A stretch of 64,000 nucleotides of DNA, taken from the NCBI GenBank assembly GCA_028287505.1, contig JAQBPN010000076.1, forward strand, positions 126,069-190,068, in the 5' to 3' direction. Made by a program: the position numbers and the translations under genes. Shown here piece after piece: positions 18,507 to 27,321 of the stretch (positions are counted from its first letter, which is position 1; each line of letters starts with the position of its first letter). Origin of the DNA: Fibrobacterota bacterium (GTDB lineage: Bacteria; Fibrobacterota; Fibrobacteria; UBA11236). The notes below the pieces were generated by a model that worked only from the letters and a program-made list of their open reading frames with translations, had not been told where the DNA came from and made no database searches.

Positions 18507-18546
18507 CCTAATCGGATCGAAGATGTGCTGAAACCGGGTCCCGTCT

Positions 18547-19269
18547 TTAGCAATACCACCCCAGCCCCATCAGCTTGCCGCAAGCGAGCAATGGGGCATG
18601 GGTGCCGCGCAGGCGGGTCTCTCCGAGGCCCATCCTGTGGCAGCCCTCGCTTTCCAGCCAAGCCAACTCCGCCGCCGAGAATCCGCCCTCGGGTCCGGAC
18701 AGGACCGCGAAGTCCTCCTCCATCCGATCGGGCAACTGATCCTTTCCCGGGTGCAGCAGGACCACGGGCAGCCTTGGGAATCGCGTTCGCCATTCGCGCA
18801 GAGGCAAGGGCCCGTGCACTTCGGTCAGCCAGGCCTTCTTGGCCTGCTTCAGGGCGACCAGGGATTTCCCCCGCAGACGTTCCACCAGGCGATCATGGTT
18901 CTGGCCCTTGAACTCCTGGGTATGATCGGTGGTGACCAGGTGGATGGCGCGCACGTTCAACTGACATAGGCCTTCCACCGGCTCTTCCAGATCCTTGCCT
19001 TTCAGCAGGCTGAGGACCAGATTCAGGCGGGGGGGGGCGGGCTCGACGGTTAGCGGTTCCACGGCCATCAGCTCGATGCCGTCCGCTTTTCCGGCCAGGG
19101 TTTCGCACAGGAAGACGCCGCCTTTTCCGTTGCTCGCCACCACGCGCCGTCCCGGCTTGATGCGCAGGACCTTCTGCATGTGGAATGCCTCGTCGGCGGG
19201 AAGATGCGCCCTTTCGCCGGGAGCATGCAATGGGGCGTAGAACCAGCTTTCCTCGAACGGTTTTTCCAA
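18547..19269 (-). CDS. rsmE: 16S rRNA (uracil-1498-N3)-methyltransferase
   Basis: SAM-dependent methylation of U1498 in 16S rRNA. The C-terminal SPOUT knot motifs are present: LSGPEGGFSAAELAWLE and MGLGETRLRGTHAPL, the latter matching the family LG-x-RILR-x-ETA segment. The N-terminal PUA-like part contains FHMQKVLRIKPG. The predicted start is a TTG at 19269, 5 nt after the stop of the gene upstream; this gives 240 residues, the family norm. A longer open frame to 19473 has no family resemblance and is rejected. The TTG lacks an obvious Shine-Dalgarno site, so the exact start is uncertain. It is the last gene of the minus-strand run that begins at 22641. Confidence 0.88.
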   Translation of the reverse strand: MEKPFEESWFYAPLHAPGERAHLPADEAFHMQKVLRIKPGRRVVASNGKGGVFLCETLAGKADGIELMAVEPLTVEPAPPRLNLVLSLLKGKDLEEPVEGLCQLNVRAIHLVTTDHTQEFKGQNHDRLVERLRGKSLVALKQAKKAWLTEVHGPLPLREWRTRFPRLPVVLLHPGKDQLPDRMEEDFAVLSGPEGGFSAAELAWLESEGCHRMGLGETRLRGTHAPLLACGKLMGLGWYC

Positions 19270-19274
19270 GGGAA

Positions 19275-19589
19275 TCAGCCCAGCTTCGATTTGAGGATCT
19301 GGAACAGTCCCAGATCGCGTCCGGTCACCAGCAGGAAATAACCCTGCAGCCCGGCGAAAGCCAGGGTGAGCAGCAGGTTGAGCAGGTTGGCGCCCAGCTT
19401 GGAGTCGCTCCGGAAAACCAGGGACATGCCGAGCACGATGGCCGTCAGGCTGGAGATCAGGGTCCCGGCGCACGTGGAGATCACGATCGCTTGATCATCC
19501 CAGAGGAACGGGTTCCGGAAATGGATCCACAGGGTGGCCGCGGCCAGTACGAGATTGGCCGATTGCAGGAGCAGGAAGGTCAGGGGCAT
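19275..19589 (-). CDS. Small integral membrane protein, unknown function
   Basis: The 104-residue protein has three predicted transmembrane helices (about 3-21, 34-58 and 68-90) with charged connecting segments and a basic C-terminus (LKSKLG). No family is recognised. It starts 1 nt after the stop of the radical SAM gene and ends 5 nt before rsmE, so it is certainly co-transcribed and probably translationally coupled. Confidence 0.6.
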   Translation of the reverse strand: MPLTFLLLQSANLVLAAATLWIHFRNPFLWDDQAIVISTCAGTLISSLTAIVLGMSLVFRSDSKLGANLLNLLLTLAFAGLQGYFLLVTGRDLGLFQILKSKLG

Positions 19590-19590
19590 G

Positions 19591-20487
19591 TCAGGTTTCC
19601 ACTCCGTATACCCTTGCGGGCAGGCCGACTCCGGTTTCGATGCGCTCGCGCAGGTCCTGCAGGAACCCGCCGGTTACCGGGGTGCAGGTGGATTGCGCCG
19701 GCTTCCTGGCCAGGGTATGCAATTGCACTTCGCGGATTTCGCCGCCCGCGGCCTTGATGCGCCGCAGCCGATCCAGGTAGGCGTCCCGCTCGGCTTGGGG
19801 CGGCGTCACGCCGTCCAGGCTGCAGAACAGGGATTGGATTTTGTAAGGATGTTCCTGGCCCAAGCGGATCAGGTTCGCCTCGATTCTATCCAGGCTCACC
19901 CTGGAAATGTTGACTTTCTGATACCACTCTTCGGTGCCGGCATCCAGTTTGGCCCAGACCTCCCCGTTCCGGGACAGGAGATGGGAAATCCCTTCCAGGA
20001 CGTTCTTGCGATCGAGCAGGGTGGAATTGGTGATGAGGACGAGCTGGAAATCCAGTTCCGGGCGCGTAGCCTGGAGGGATGCGAGCATGGTACACACCTC
20101 CGCGAACTCGGGAACCATGGTCGGCTCTCCGTCCCCGCTCACGGCGATATCCTTGAGCCGTTTGTCCGCATCGGGAACGGCGGCGAACCGTTCCAGGCGG
20201 CAGACTCCGTCGGCGTCGAAGGTGGCCAGCAGCTTTTCCAGTTCCGCGCGGATGGCCGGCACCGAGATCGCCTGCTTGGGCTTGGGCACGGTCCTGTCCA
20301 CCTGGCAATAAGGGCAATCGAAGTTGCAGAATTTGTCGAGGTTGAGATTGACGCCGATGGAAACGCCCCCGGAACGCCGGGATACCACGGGATAGACGTA
20401 GACGAAGTCCGCGAAGTCACGGGGATGGTGGGACTGCTCCCTTTTCAGATCCGGATTGCGTGGAGGCATATCAGGACAAATTAGCAT
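19591..20487 (-). CDS. Radical SAM protein (COG0731/wyosine-type-like)
   Basis: A 298-residue radical SAM enzyme. The cluster motif is CNFDCPYCQ, preceded by VSIGVNLNLDKF, and the SAM-binding region reads AVSGDGEPTM, as in COG0731 proteins. Later segments include LVLITNSTLLDR and VWAKLDAG. COG0731 includes TYW1-like tRNA wyosine enzymes and several uncharacterised bacterial proteins; this bacterial protein has no flavodoxin domain, so its substrate is not assigned. The start is uncertain between 20487 and 20469; neither has a clear Shine-Dalgarno site. It lies 33 nt downstream of the histidine kinase gene. Confidence 0.8.
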   Translation of the reverse strand: MLICPDMPPRNPDLKREQSHHPRDFADFVYVYPVVSRRSGGVSIGVNLNLDKFCNFDCPYCQVDRTVPKPKQAISVPAIRAELEKLLATFDADGVCRLERFAAVPDADKRLKDIAVSGDGEPTMVPEFAEVCTMLASLQATRPELDFQLVLITNSTLLDRKNVLEGISHLLSRNGEVWAKLDAGTEEWYQKVNISRVSLDRIEANLIRLGQEHPYKIQSLFCSLDGVTPPQAERDAYLDRLRRIKAAGGEIREVQLHTLARKPAQSTCTPVTGGFLQDLRERIETGVGLPARVYGVET

Positions 20488-20520
20488 TTGCGGTCCGCCT
20501 GGACCGGAGAGTCGGCGCTT

Positions 20521-22641
20521 TCAGGCGTCCAGCACCTTGCGGATTTGCCGAACCAGGGATTTGGGCATGAAGGGCTTTTCCAGGAAGCTCACGGGAAGCC
20601 CGTTGGCTTGCGCGTCGGGGAAATCCTCCCGGCCGAATCCGGACATGAAAACCGCCTTCATCCCGGGATGGGCCGTGAGCAGTTTTTCCACCAGCCGGCG
20701 TCCGCCCAGCTTGGGCATTTGCAGATCGGTCAGGACCAGATTGATGGGTTCGTTGCTGGCCGCGGTGACTTCCAGGGCCTGCTCCCCATCCTTCGCCTCC
20801 AGCACCGAATAGCCGTCGGCCTTGAGGATGCTGGAAAGCAGAAAGCGGACATCGTCGTCATCTTCCACCAGCAGGATGGTTTCCACGCCGGACTTGATTT
20901 CGGCCTGGGCGATGGGGGCGGCAGGGGCCGCCACCGCGGGTTCATTGAGCCGGGGAAACAGGAGGTTGATGGCGGTTCCTTTTCCGGGACTGGATTCCAC
21001 CTGGATGTCCCCGCCCGCCGATTTCACAATCCCGTAAACGGTGGAAAGTCCCAGGCCCGCGCCTTTGCCGATGGGTTTGGTGGTGAAGAAGGGCTCGAAC
21101 AGGCGCGCTTTGATCTCATCGCCCATGCCGATGCCGGTGTCGCGGACGCTCAGGATTACATGCCCGGTCGCCCCGGCATCCGAATGGAATGCCGGGCGCC
21201 AATCCTGGCCCGAAGCCTCGCTGGTCGATACCGTCAGCTTGCCTCCCCTGGGCATGGCGTCGCGGGAGTTGGCGATGAGAATGGAGATCACCCTTTCGAT
21301 CTGGTTGATGTCGGCGAGCACCGGCGCCAACTGCGGATCCAGATCGAGGATCAATTCGATGTTCTCGTCCATCAAACCGGTGAGGCCCGGGAGCTGTCGG
21401 GAAATGACGGAATTGAGATCGAGGTTGCGGGGAGAAACCGTTTGCTGCCGGCTGATGGAGAGCAACTGCCTGGTCAACGCGGCCGCCTTGTCCACCGACC
21501 CCAGAATGCCCTGCGCGTGCGCGACCAGGGGACTTTTCGATCCGAGCGCCTGGCTCAGAAGATCGGCATGCCCGTTGATCGTGGTCAAAAGGTTGTTGAA
21601 ATCGTGGGCGATGCCTCCGGCCAGGCGGCCTACAGCCTCCATCTTCTGGGTCTGGAGCACGCGCTGCTCCAGGTTTTTCCGCTGGGTGATGTCGCGCGCG
21701 ATTCCCCAGATGCCGCCCGGTCGATCATCCTGGATGGCCGGGGCGCACCCGCATTCCACCACGATTTCCCCTCCCGGCTTGGCGCGCAGACGCATTTCCT
21801 GGGGCGGAAAGAATTCCCCGCGCAGGACTTTGCGGAACGCTTCCCAGGCGGGAACGGCGTCGGCGGGATTCAGGAGTTCGGCAAAGGGCCGGTAGAGCCA
21901 CTCCCGGGAGGACCATCCCGTGGACTTTTCGAAAGCCGGGTTGAGGGAGGTGATGATGCCTTCGCGCGACAAGGTGAAGATGATGTCCTGGGATTTCTCG
22001 ACCAGGTTGCGGTAACGGCGTTCGGAACGGCGGAATACTTCTTCCGCGCGTTTACGATCGGTCACGTCCCGGAGGATCCTCACCACGCCCATGACGTGGC
22101 CGTTGCTTTCGCGTATCAATGCCGACTTGGCTTCCACCGGCGTCCTATCCCCGTCGCGGGCCACCACGTCCGCATCCATCGGGTTGGCGGCGGAATGGGA
22201 GGGCGCGTAGGCATCGCGGTCTTCGGCCGCGTCCGGCGCGCGACGCTCGATGCGGAGAACGTCTCCCAGCGGCCGCCCGCAGGCCTCGCCCAGGGACCAG
22301 CCGGTCAGGGCTTCCGCTTGTGGATTCAGAAAAGTGATGCGGCCTTTTTCGTCGCTCGCCACCACGGCATCGCCGATGCTGCGCAAGGTGGTGAAAAACC
22401 ATTCCTGGCTTTCCTGCAATTTGGTTTCCATCGCATGTTGTTGGAGGGCCGTTTCGATGGCGCCGCGGAGTTTTTTCTCGTGGATGGCCAAGGCGGTGTC
22501 TCCGTCCGGAATCCCTCCGCCGGGCCCGGCTTCCGCCGTGTCGATTGCGCTGACGCGATACCCCAAATCCCTCAGGCGGGCTTGTAAATCGCGGGCCGCC
22601 GCGCTTTCATCTTCGACCACCAGGATGCGGGGATTGCCCAT
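20521..22641 (-). CDS. PAS-containing hybrid histidine kinase with truncated N-terminal receiver
   Basis: The 706-residue sensor kinase has, in order: a receiver-like remnant (1-70), two PAS domains (about 80-195 and 205-320), a HisKA domain with phospho-acceptor His346 in GGIAHDFNNLL, an HATPase_c domain (SVRDTGIGM, FFTTKPIGKGAGLGLSTVYG) and a C-terminal receiver (ILLVEDDDDVRF, LVLTDLQMP, FLEKPF). No transmembrane segment is visible, so it is cytosolic. The N-terminal remnant opens as ILVVEDESAAARDL but jumps to a helix like the end of a receiver and lacks the phospho-acceptor Asp and conserved Lys. The ATG at 22641 has a GGGAGG site 7 nt upstream; the TTG at 22656 is rejected. No cognate response regulator is adjacent. 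Confidence 0.9.
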   Translation of the reverse strand: MGNPRILVVEDESAAARDLQARLRDLGYRVSAIDTAEAGPGGGIPDGDTALAIHEKKLRGAIETALQQHAMETKLQESQEWFFTTLRSIGDAVVASDEKGRITFLNPQAEALTGWSLGEACGRPLGDVLRIERRAPDAAEDRDAYAPSHSAANPMDADVVARDGDRTPVEAKSALIRESNGHVMGVVRILRDVTDRKRAEEVFRRSERRYRNLVEKSQDIIFTLSREGIITSLNPAFEKSTGWSSREWLYRPFAELLNPADAVPAWEAFRKVLRGEFFPPQEMRLRAKPGGEIVVECGCAPAIQDDRPGGIWGIARDITQRKNLEQRVLQTQKMEAVGRLAGGIAHDFNNLLTTINGHADLLSQALGSKSPLVAHAQGILGSVDKAAALTRQLLSISRQQTVSPRNLDLNSVISRQLPGLTGLMDENIELILDLDPQLAPVLADINQIERVISILIANSRDAMPRGGKLTVSTSEASGQDWRPAFHSDAGATGHVILSVRDTGIGMGDEIKARLFEPFFTTKPIGKGAGLGLSTVYGIVKSAGGDIQVESSPGKGTAINLLFPRLNEPAVAAPAAPIAQAEIKSGVETILLVEDDDDVRFLLSSILKADGYSVLEAKDGEQALEVTAASNEPINLVLTDLQMPKLGGRRLVEKLLTAHPGMKAVFMSGFGREDFPDAQANGLPVSFLEKPFMPKSLVRQIRKVLDA

Positions 22642-23117
22642 TCGATTGCCTCCCAAGGCTTAAGGCGTTCCCACATTTTACTCCCCCATGACGGAGTGAA
22701 GCAATCCTTGGATATTTTTTGGGAGTCGGAACTTCCATCTTTACCTTTTTTTGGGAAAATTGCCTTCAATCAGGGAATTCTTCGTTCTCGGAGGGAAAAC
22801 GGAAAGGCTCAAAATATTTTCAAAATCATCCGCCCAAATATCGTTTTCTGACATACCTTTTACGGGTGGTGGCATAGGCGGGGCCAAAATGGCCCCCGAG
22901 GTTTTCAACGATCGCCCGGTTGGCGGGAAACTTGAGAACTAGATTGCTACTCGTTCGTGGGGGCGAGCGTCAGGTTTGGGGGGGTAGGAGCATCGCTGCT
23001 TCAACTTTATTCAATTCCCTCTACTCTTGAAAGGTGGATGGTTTGGGTATTTCAATCAACAAAAACAAGCTTGATTGTCCGTCTAGGGGCGTCATGGGTC
23101 ATTCGTGTGGGAGAGAT
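22642..23117. promoter_or_regulatory. AT-richer intergenic region before the DUF1080/barrel cassettes
   Basis: No gene is supported in this 476-bp gap, which separates the divergent kinase gene from the first cassette. It should hold both promoters. An inverted repeat CAATCAA (23053-23059) with TTGATTG (23071-23077) lies 41 nt before the cassette start. The sequence ATTCAATT also occurs upstream of the second cassette (about 28880), hinting at shared promoter elements. Confidence 0.35.
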
Positions 23118-24353
23118 ATGGAATCAAATATGTCGTGGATGAAATACGCCGTAAAGGCGATGATGGTGGTTGGAACGATATCGGCCATTTCCGTCTGGGC
23201 CCAGCCCACACCGGCCCCTACTACAGGCGATCTTCCCTGTAAGGATGAAGTCGACATCGTCCCGACCGATACGGTCAACTCCGGCGGCGGCGTCGATGCG
23301 GACGGGTACTTCCCCATGTTCGACGGAACATTCAAGGGTTGGTTCCAGAGCTGCAAGACCGGCCATTCCAACGGAAGCACCGTCGGCGCGATTTTCCGCC
23401 TCGGCACGGCCGATGGCAAGCCGGCCATCTATTCGACCCAGCGCGGTACCAATACCGGCGGTTTGATGATGACCAACAAGACCTTCACCAACTACGAGAT
23501 CCAGCTGGAAACCTGGCCGGATTACGGCAATGATGCCGGTTTGTTCAATCGCACGCCCATCACGGGCCGCTGCTTCCAGACCGTGCTCGACTATATCGGT
23601 AGCGCCGCGGTAGGCGGTACCTGGGGCGAGGGCGGCTTTCCCAGCCGCGATTTCCGTCCCTACGCGTTCGCCGGTGACGAAAAGACCATTTCCATCCCGG
23701 GTCTGCCGGGCGGAAACGAACTCAACAATTGGACGACCATCACCTCCAAGCTCAACCCCACCAGCTTCGGCTGCCCGGCTTCCGGTTGCACCCAGACCGA
23801 ATGGCGCAATCTCTGGGACATGGACGGATGGAACGACATCAAAGTCCAGTTCTACGGCGGTTCCGCAGCGGGAACGGGAAACGTGCATATGAAGTTCTGG
23901 TTCAAGAAGATGGCGTCCACCACCTGGGTTCCCGTCATCCAGGACACCACCTTCAATCAGACCACGGTTCCCCCCGGCTTCATCGGCCTCCAGGTCCACG
24001 GCGGCGGTCGTTTCGGCGGCGCCAAGGGTACCTGGTACCGTAACATCCGTTGGAAGCCCCTCGACGACAAGGGCAATGTGATTCCCCAGAAGCCCTTGGT
24101 TCCGACTGCGGTGTCCGCGGTGGATCGGGTGAAGTTCCACTTCTCCGCGAGCGCTTCCGTTCTTACCGGCAACATCGATCAGAACTATACGATCACCGTC
24201 AAGGATGCGAAGGGAAAGAATCTCGAATCCTTTTCCGGCACTCCCGGAAAGGTCAACCATGCGTTCGCCACGAACGTGCGTGGAATCCTCTTCCTGAGCA
24301 TCAAGACCGCACGCAGCGTTGAATCCTTCAGCGTAGTGCGCGCTTCCAACTAA
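23118..24353 (+). CDS. Secreted DUF1080 (3-keto-disaccharide hydrolase-like) protein, cassette copy 1
   Basis: A 411-residue exported protein: signal peptide (about 1-29, ending VWAQ), a DUF1080/PF06439 jelly-roll domain (about 50-325) and a C-terminal beta domain of about 75 residues. Domain hallmarks: MFDGTFKGWFQSC, IQLETWPDYGNDAGLFNRT, CFQTVLDY, DGWNDIKVQ and GFIGLQVHGGGRFGGAKG. Characterised DUF1080 members bind or hydrolyse 3-keto-glycosides; the substrate here is unknown. The C-terminal part (YTITVKDAKGKNLESFSG) resembles type IX secretion sorting domains, an inference. The ATG at 23118 follows GGGAGAGAT, so the longer frame from 23034 is rejected. It is the first gene of cassette 1 and is paralogous to 28944-30074. 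Confidence 0.82.
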   Translation: MESNMSWMKYAVKAMMVVGTISAISVWAQPTPAPTTGDLPCKDEVDIVPTDTVNSGGGVDADGYFPMFDGTFKGWFQSCKTGHSNGSTVGAIFRLGTADGKPAIYSTQRGTNTGGLMMTNKTFTNYEIQLETWPDYGNDAGLFNRTPITGRCFQTVLDYIGSAAVGGTWGEGGFPSRDFRPYAFAGDEKTISIPGLPGGNELNNWTTITSKLNPTSFGCPASGCTQTEWRNLWDMDGWNDIKVQFYGGSAAGTGNVHMKFWFKKMASTTWVPVIQDTTFNQTTVPPGFIGLQVHGGGRFGGAKGTWYRNIRWKPLDDKGNVIPQKPLVPTAVSAVDRVKFHFSASASVLTGNIDQNYTITVKDAKGKNLESFSGTPGKVNHAFATNVRGILFLSIKTARSVESFSVVRASN

Positions 24354-24366
24354 ATCGCTTGTCCAT

Positions 24367-24399
24367 CGTCGCCGTTCCACTTAGGGAACGGCGGCGACG
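24367..24399 (+). terminator. Strong hairpin between DUF1080 copy 1 and barrel A1
   Basis: GCCGTTCC (24371-24378) pairs with GGAACGGC (24385-24392), and the flanking CGTC and GACG extend the stem across a small bulge. The downstream sequence CATTTCCTTTC is only moderately T-rich. It sits 14 nt after the DUF1080 stop, so it may partly terminate transcription and make the first gene more abundant than the barrels. Confidence 0.5.
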
Positions 24400-24499
24400 G
24401 CATTTCCTTTCAAACAAAGATCATTTTTCTAAACTTACGCAAAAGCGTGACGCTTGTGATACTTGTTCAATCCTATCCCTTTTGGAAAAGTTGACCCAC

Positions 24500-25945
24500 A
24501 TGAGATTAATCCCCTGGTCGGTCTCAATACTCGCTCCGCTCCTGGTATTCGGAGAGACCAAATTCACATTCCACGGAAAAGCGTGGATGGACTACGGCAG
24601 GATCATGAATGCCGAAGACACCATCGTGAACACCCTGAATCCCGAGATCACCCTGAACTATAACGGCAACGCGCTCCAGAGCGTGGGCGGGCAAATCACC
24701 GTGCTCGCGGATCTGAGCGACCATCTGGAAGCCGGGTTGGGGTATGGAGCCGCCAAGGGCAGTCACTCCCTGGGCAACGGACCGAGCGAGTATCTGACCA
24801 TTTCCCTTTTCGAGAACTTCGTGACCCAGTCCCGGTTGACCTGGTACATGGGTGATAAAGCGGCTCCCGGCCTGAGCGTAACCGTGGGCGGCTTTCCCTA
24901 CATCTACAACAAGGACGTCAAGAACCTGGGGCTGTACCTGCTCCGGGGACCCGTCTACCCGGGAGCCCTGATGGGCGGCTTCGGCGAGTACAGCGCCGAC
25001 TCCACCAAGGCCAATATGCTGGGCATCAAGGTGCATCATGCCATCGGCGAATTCAGCCAGGACCTGATCCTCAACAACGAACGCGAAATCCCTCCCACGC
25101 TCGATTGGAGCTTGGCCTACCTGGCCAAGTACAAGATGGGCGCGCTGGAACTGGGTGGCGGCGTGAACTTCTACCGCCTCATTCCGTACAACTCCATCCT
25201 GGAAACTCCGGGCAAGGACACCAGTCTCGTGAACGGTTCGCTCCGCAAGCATTATATCGAAATCGATTCCACCAACCCGGCGGCCAAGGACACCACCTTC
25301 TTCTCCAATCAGGGGACCAAGGTGGTGGGAACGATGAGCCTGGACTTGAAGCAACTGTTCGGCGTATCCTCCGAATCCATGAATCCGGACGACATGAAGA
25401 TCTATGCGGAAGCGGGCATCATCGGTCTCAAGAATTACGGCACGGTCTACGCGAAGATGTCCGAACGCATCCCCGTCATGGTCGGCTTCAATGTCCCGAC
25501 CTGGGGGCTGCTCAGCCATCTGTCCGTGGAAGTGGAATACTACGGCGCCAAGTATCGCAACGATTTGGGCGCCGTCGGGAACAATAACGCCGTGGCGCCA
25601 TGGACCCGTCAGGATCACCCGATTCCCTCTCCGAAGCCCCTCACCAATGCCGATTACAAGATCGACACCGCCGGATATTTCAAGGTGGGCGGAGATACGA
25701 CCGGGGTCTACGTCCGGGGAACGGCGATGGACAAAGAGAATCTGACCATGGACGATCTCAAATGGTCCGTCTACATCGACAAAGTCGTCGCAAGGCATAT
25801 CCAATTCGTGGCCCAGGTCGCCAATGACCACTACCGTCCCCGGCCAATCGCTTCCGGCCTCATCAGTTCGCAAGGCGGGACCGCCGAGGCCTTCACCTCG
25901 CCCAAGGACTGGTACATGATGTTCAGGGTGGGGTACTTCTTTTGA
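24500..25945 (+). CDS. Outer-membrane beta-barrel paralogue, type A, cassette 1
   Basis: The 481-residue protein has a short signal peptide (about 1-19, LLVFG). It then shows the family pattern: FHGKAWMDYGRI near the N-terminus, GGQITVLADL, the central VKNLGLYLLRGPVYPGALMG, GGGVNFYRLIP, and RIPVMVGFN with VEVEYYGAKY. It ends in VGYFF; a C-terminal Phe in an alternating strand is the usual BAM recognition signal. Alternating amphipathic strands throughout indicate a barrel, likely porin-like. Type A is defined by comparison with 30076-31620: both share RGTA-x-D, a DD-x-KWS segment and KDWY-x-M-x-R-x-GYFF. The start has only a weak GGAAAAG site. I do not recognise a named family. Confidence 0.7.
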   Translation: MRLIPWSVSILAPLLVFGETKFTFHGKAWMDYGRIMNAEDTIVNTLNPEITLNYNGNALQSVGGQITVLADLSDHLEAGLGYGAAKGSHSLGNGPSEYLTISLFENFVTQSRLTWYMGDKAAPGLSVTVGGFPYIYNKDVKNLGLYLLRGPVYPGALMGGFGEYSADSTKANMLGIKVHHAIGEFSQDLILNNEREIPPTLDWSLAYLAKYKMGALELGGGVNFYRLIPYNSILETPGKDTSLVNGSLRKHYIEIDSTNPAAKDTTFFSNQGTKVVGTMSLDLKQLFGVSSESMNPDDMKIYAEAGIIGLKNYGTVYAKMSERIPVMVGFNVPTWGLLSHLSVEVEYYGAKYRNDLGAVGNNNAVAPWTRQDHPIPSPKPLTNADYKIDTAGYFKVGGDTTGVYVRGTAMDKENLTMDDLKWSVYIDKVVARHIQFVAQVANDHYRPRPIASGLISSQGGTAEAFTSPKDWYMMFRVGYFF

Positions 25946-25974
25946 AACGCATACAGGGAAAATCGGATACAAAT

Positions 25975-27306
25975 ATGCGATGGAAACTCGTTATCCTGTT
26001 GACCGCCGGCCTGATGGCGGCACCGCTCCGGGCGGAGATGGACGATCTGAAGTTGGACTACCACGGCGCCGGTTGGCTGCAGACCGGCCGCGTCGAGGAA
26101 AGCTTCGCGCTGCCCAATGACGGCAACGCTTACAACAAGAATTGGGTCGGACAGTCCGGCGGCCTATTGACGGTCCATGCCACCATCAATGAGCATTGGG
26201 ACGGCGCGCTGGGCATCGGAACCGTTCTGGTCCAGTTGGCCCGCGGCGCCCGCTTGCTTTCCAACAAGTGGTACCCCTTCTGGGTGTCCTGGGTCGATGA
26301 AGCCCGTATCAGCCATACGTCCAGTCTTTTCACCGGGGACGACGAGCTGAAGCTCACGTTCGGTTCCTTCCACTACGGCTACAATCCGGACGTCAAGAAT
26401 CTCGGCCAGTACCTGTTGCACGGGTATGTCTATCCGGGAGCGCTCGAGTCCGGATTCACCGGACCCTTGGGCGTTTTCCAGGCCATCTCCGGAGCCCAGG
26501 CTTCCTACAAAATCGGCGGATTCAAGAACGATTTGAACCTCCAGGTCGAGACCGAGGAAAAGCCGCTGTACGACTTGTCCGTTTCCGATATCGTAACCTG
26601 GCGTCTGCATCCGGCGCTCGAGATCGGCGCCGGCGTGAACTTCTACCGTCTTCTTCCCGCAAACATGAAGGCGACGAATCCGGGCGATGATTGCGACCCC
26701 AACCAGCTCGGCCCCTATGCGAATGCAGCGGAGGACAATCCTTGCTTTATCGTGATCAGGAAGGATTCCACCAATGACAGCATCCTCGAGAAGGTGAATC
26801 CTTCCCTGCAGGGCACGAAGCTCATGGGGCGATTCCATTTCGATCCGAAGGCCCTGTTCTCCTCCGGCGACGACGGGGTTCTCGGCGGCGATGATCTGGT
26901 CCTGTACGGCGAAGTGGGCCTTATCGGCGTGAAGGATTATCCCCGCTTCTACGATAAGATCGGGCGCCGGATTCCGGCCATGATCGGCTTCAACCTTCCC
27001 GGATTCAGGTTCCTGAATTGGTCGATAGAAGCGGAATACTATGCGTCCAAGATCTCCTCGGACAATATCGCGGCCAGGAACGGTTCGCCCATACCTATCA
27101 AGGATGATGTGCTGAACTCGAAAAGGGATGACTGGAAGTGGTCCCTGAACGCCTCCAAGGTCTTCGCCGGCCATGCCATTCTGATGGGCCAGGTAGCCAA
27201 CGATCACTTGCGACTGGGCGGTAATCATGATACGGATACAGGTATAGAGGCGTTGCGGACGCCCTCGGACTGGTATTGGACCACCAAAATCGCGTACTTT
27301 TTTTAG
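25975..27306 (+). CDS. Outer-membrane beta-barrel paralogue, type B, cassette 1
   Basis: The 443-residue product has a signal peptide MRWKLVILLTAGLMAAPLRA, then LDYHGAGWLQTGRVE, NPDVKNLGQYLLHGYVYPGA, GAGVNFYRLLP, GTKLMGRFHFDPKALF, RIPAMIGFNLPGF and the terminal TTKIAYFF. It aligns best with the type B gene at 31617-33059: both open with YHGAGW-x-Q and share the acidic CDPNQLGP/KDCASKG insertion region and a KDYP segment before the RRIP motif. An in-frame TTG at 25942 overlaps the previous stop as TTGA; the ATG at 25975 gives the better signal peptide, but the TTG cannot be excluded. Likely a porin-like outer-membrane protein of unknown substrate. Confidence 0.7.
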   Translation: MRWKLVILLTAGLMAAPLRAEMDDLKLDYHGAGWLQTGRVEESFALPNDGNAYNKNWVGQSGGLLTVHATINEHWDGALGIGTVLVQLARGARLLSNKWYPFWVSWVDEARISHTSSLFTGDDELKLTFGSFHYGYNPDVKNLGQYLLHGYVYPGALESGFTGPLGVFQAISGAQASYKIGGFKNDLNLQVETEEKPLYDLSVSDIVTWRLHPALEIGAGVNFYRLLPANMKATNPGDDCDPNQLGPYANAAEDNPCFIVIRKDSTNDSILEKVNPSLQGTKLMGRFHFDPKALFSSGDDGVLGGDDLVLYGEVGLIGVKDYPRFYDKIGRRIPAMIGFNLPGFRFLNWSIEAEYYASKISSDNIAARNGSPIPIKDDVLNSKRDDWKWSLNASKVFAGHAILMGQVANDHLRLGGNHDTDTGIEALRTPSDWYWTTKIAYFF

Positions 27307-27321
27307 GATTCGAGGAGCGCC

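Noticed and set aside
23034-23117. N-terminal extension of DUF1080 copy 1 from an upstream ATG
   Set aside because: The ATG at 23118 has a Shine-Dalgarno site and begins a normal signal peptide; the extension would bury it.
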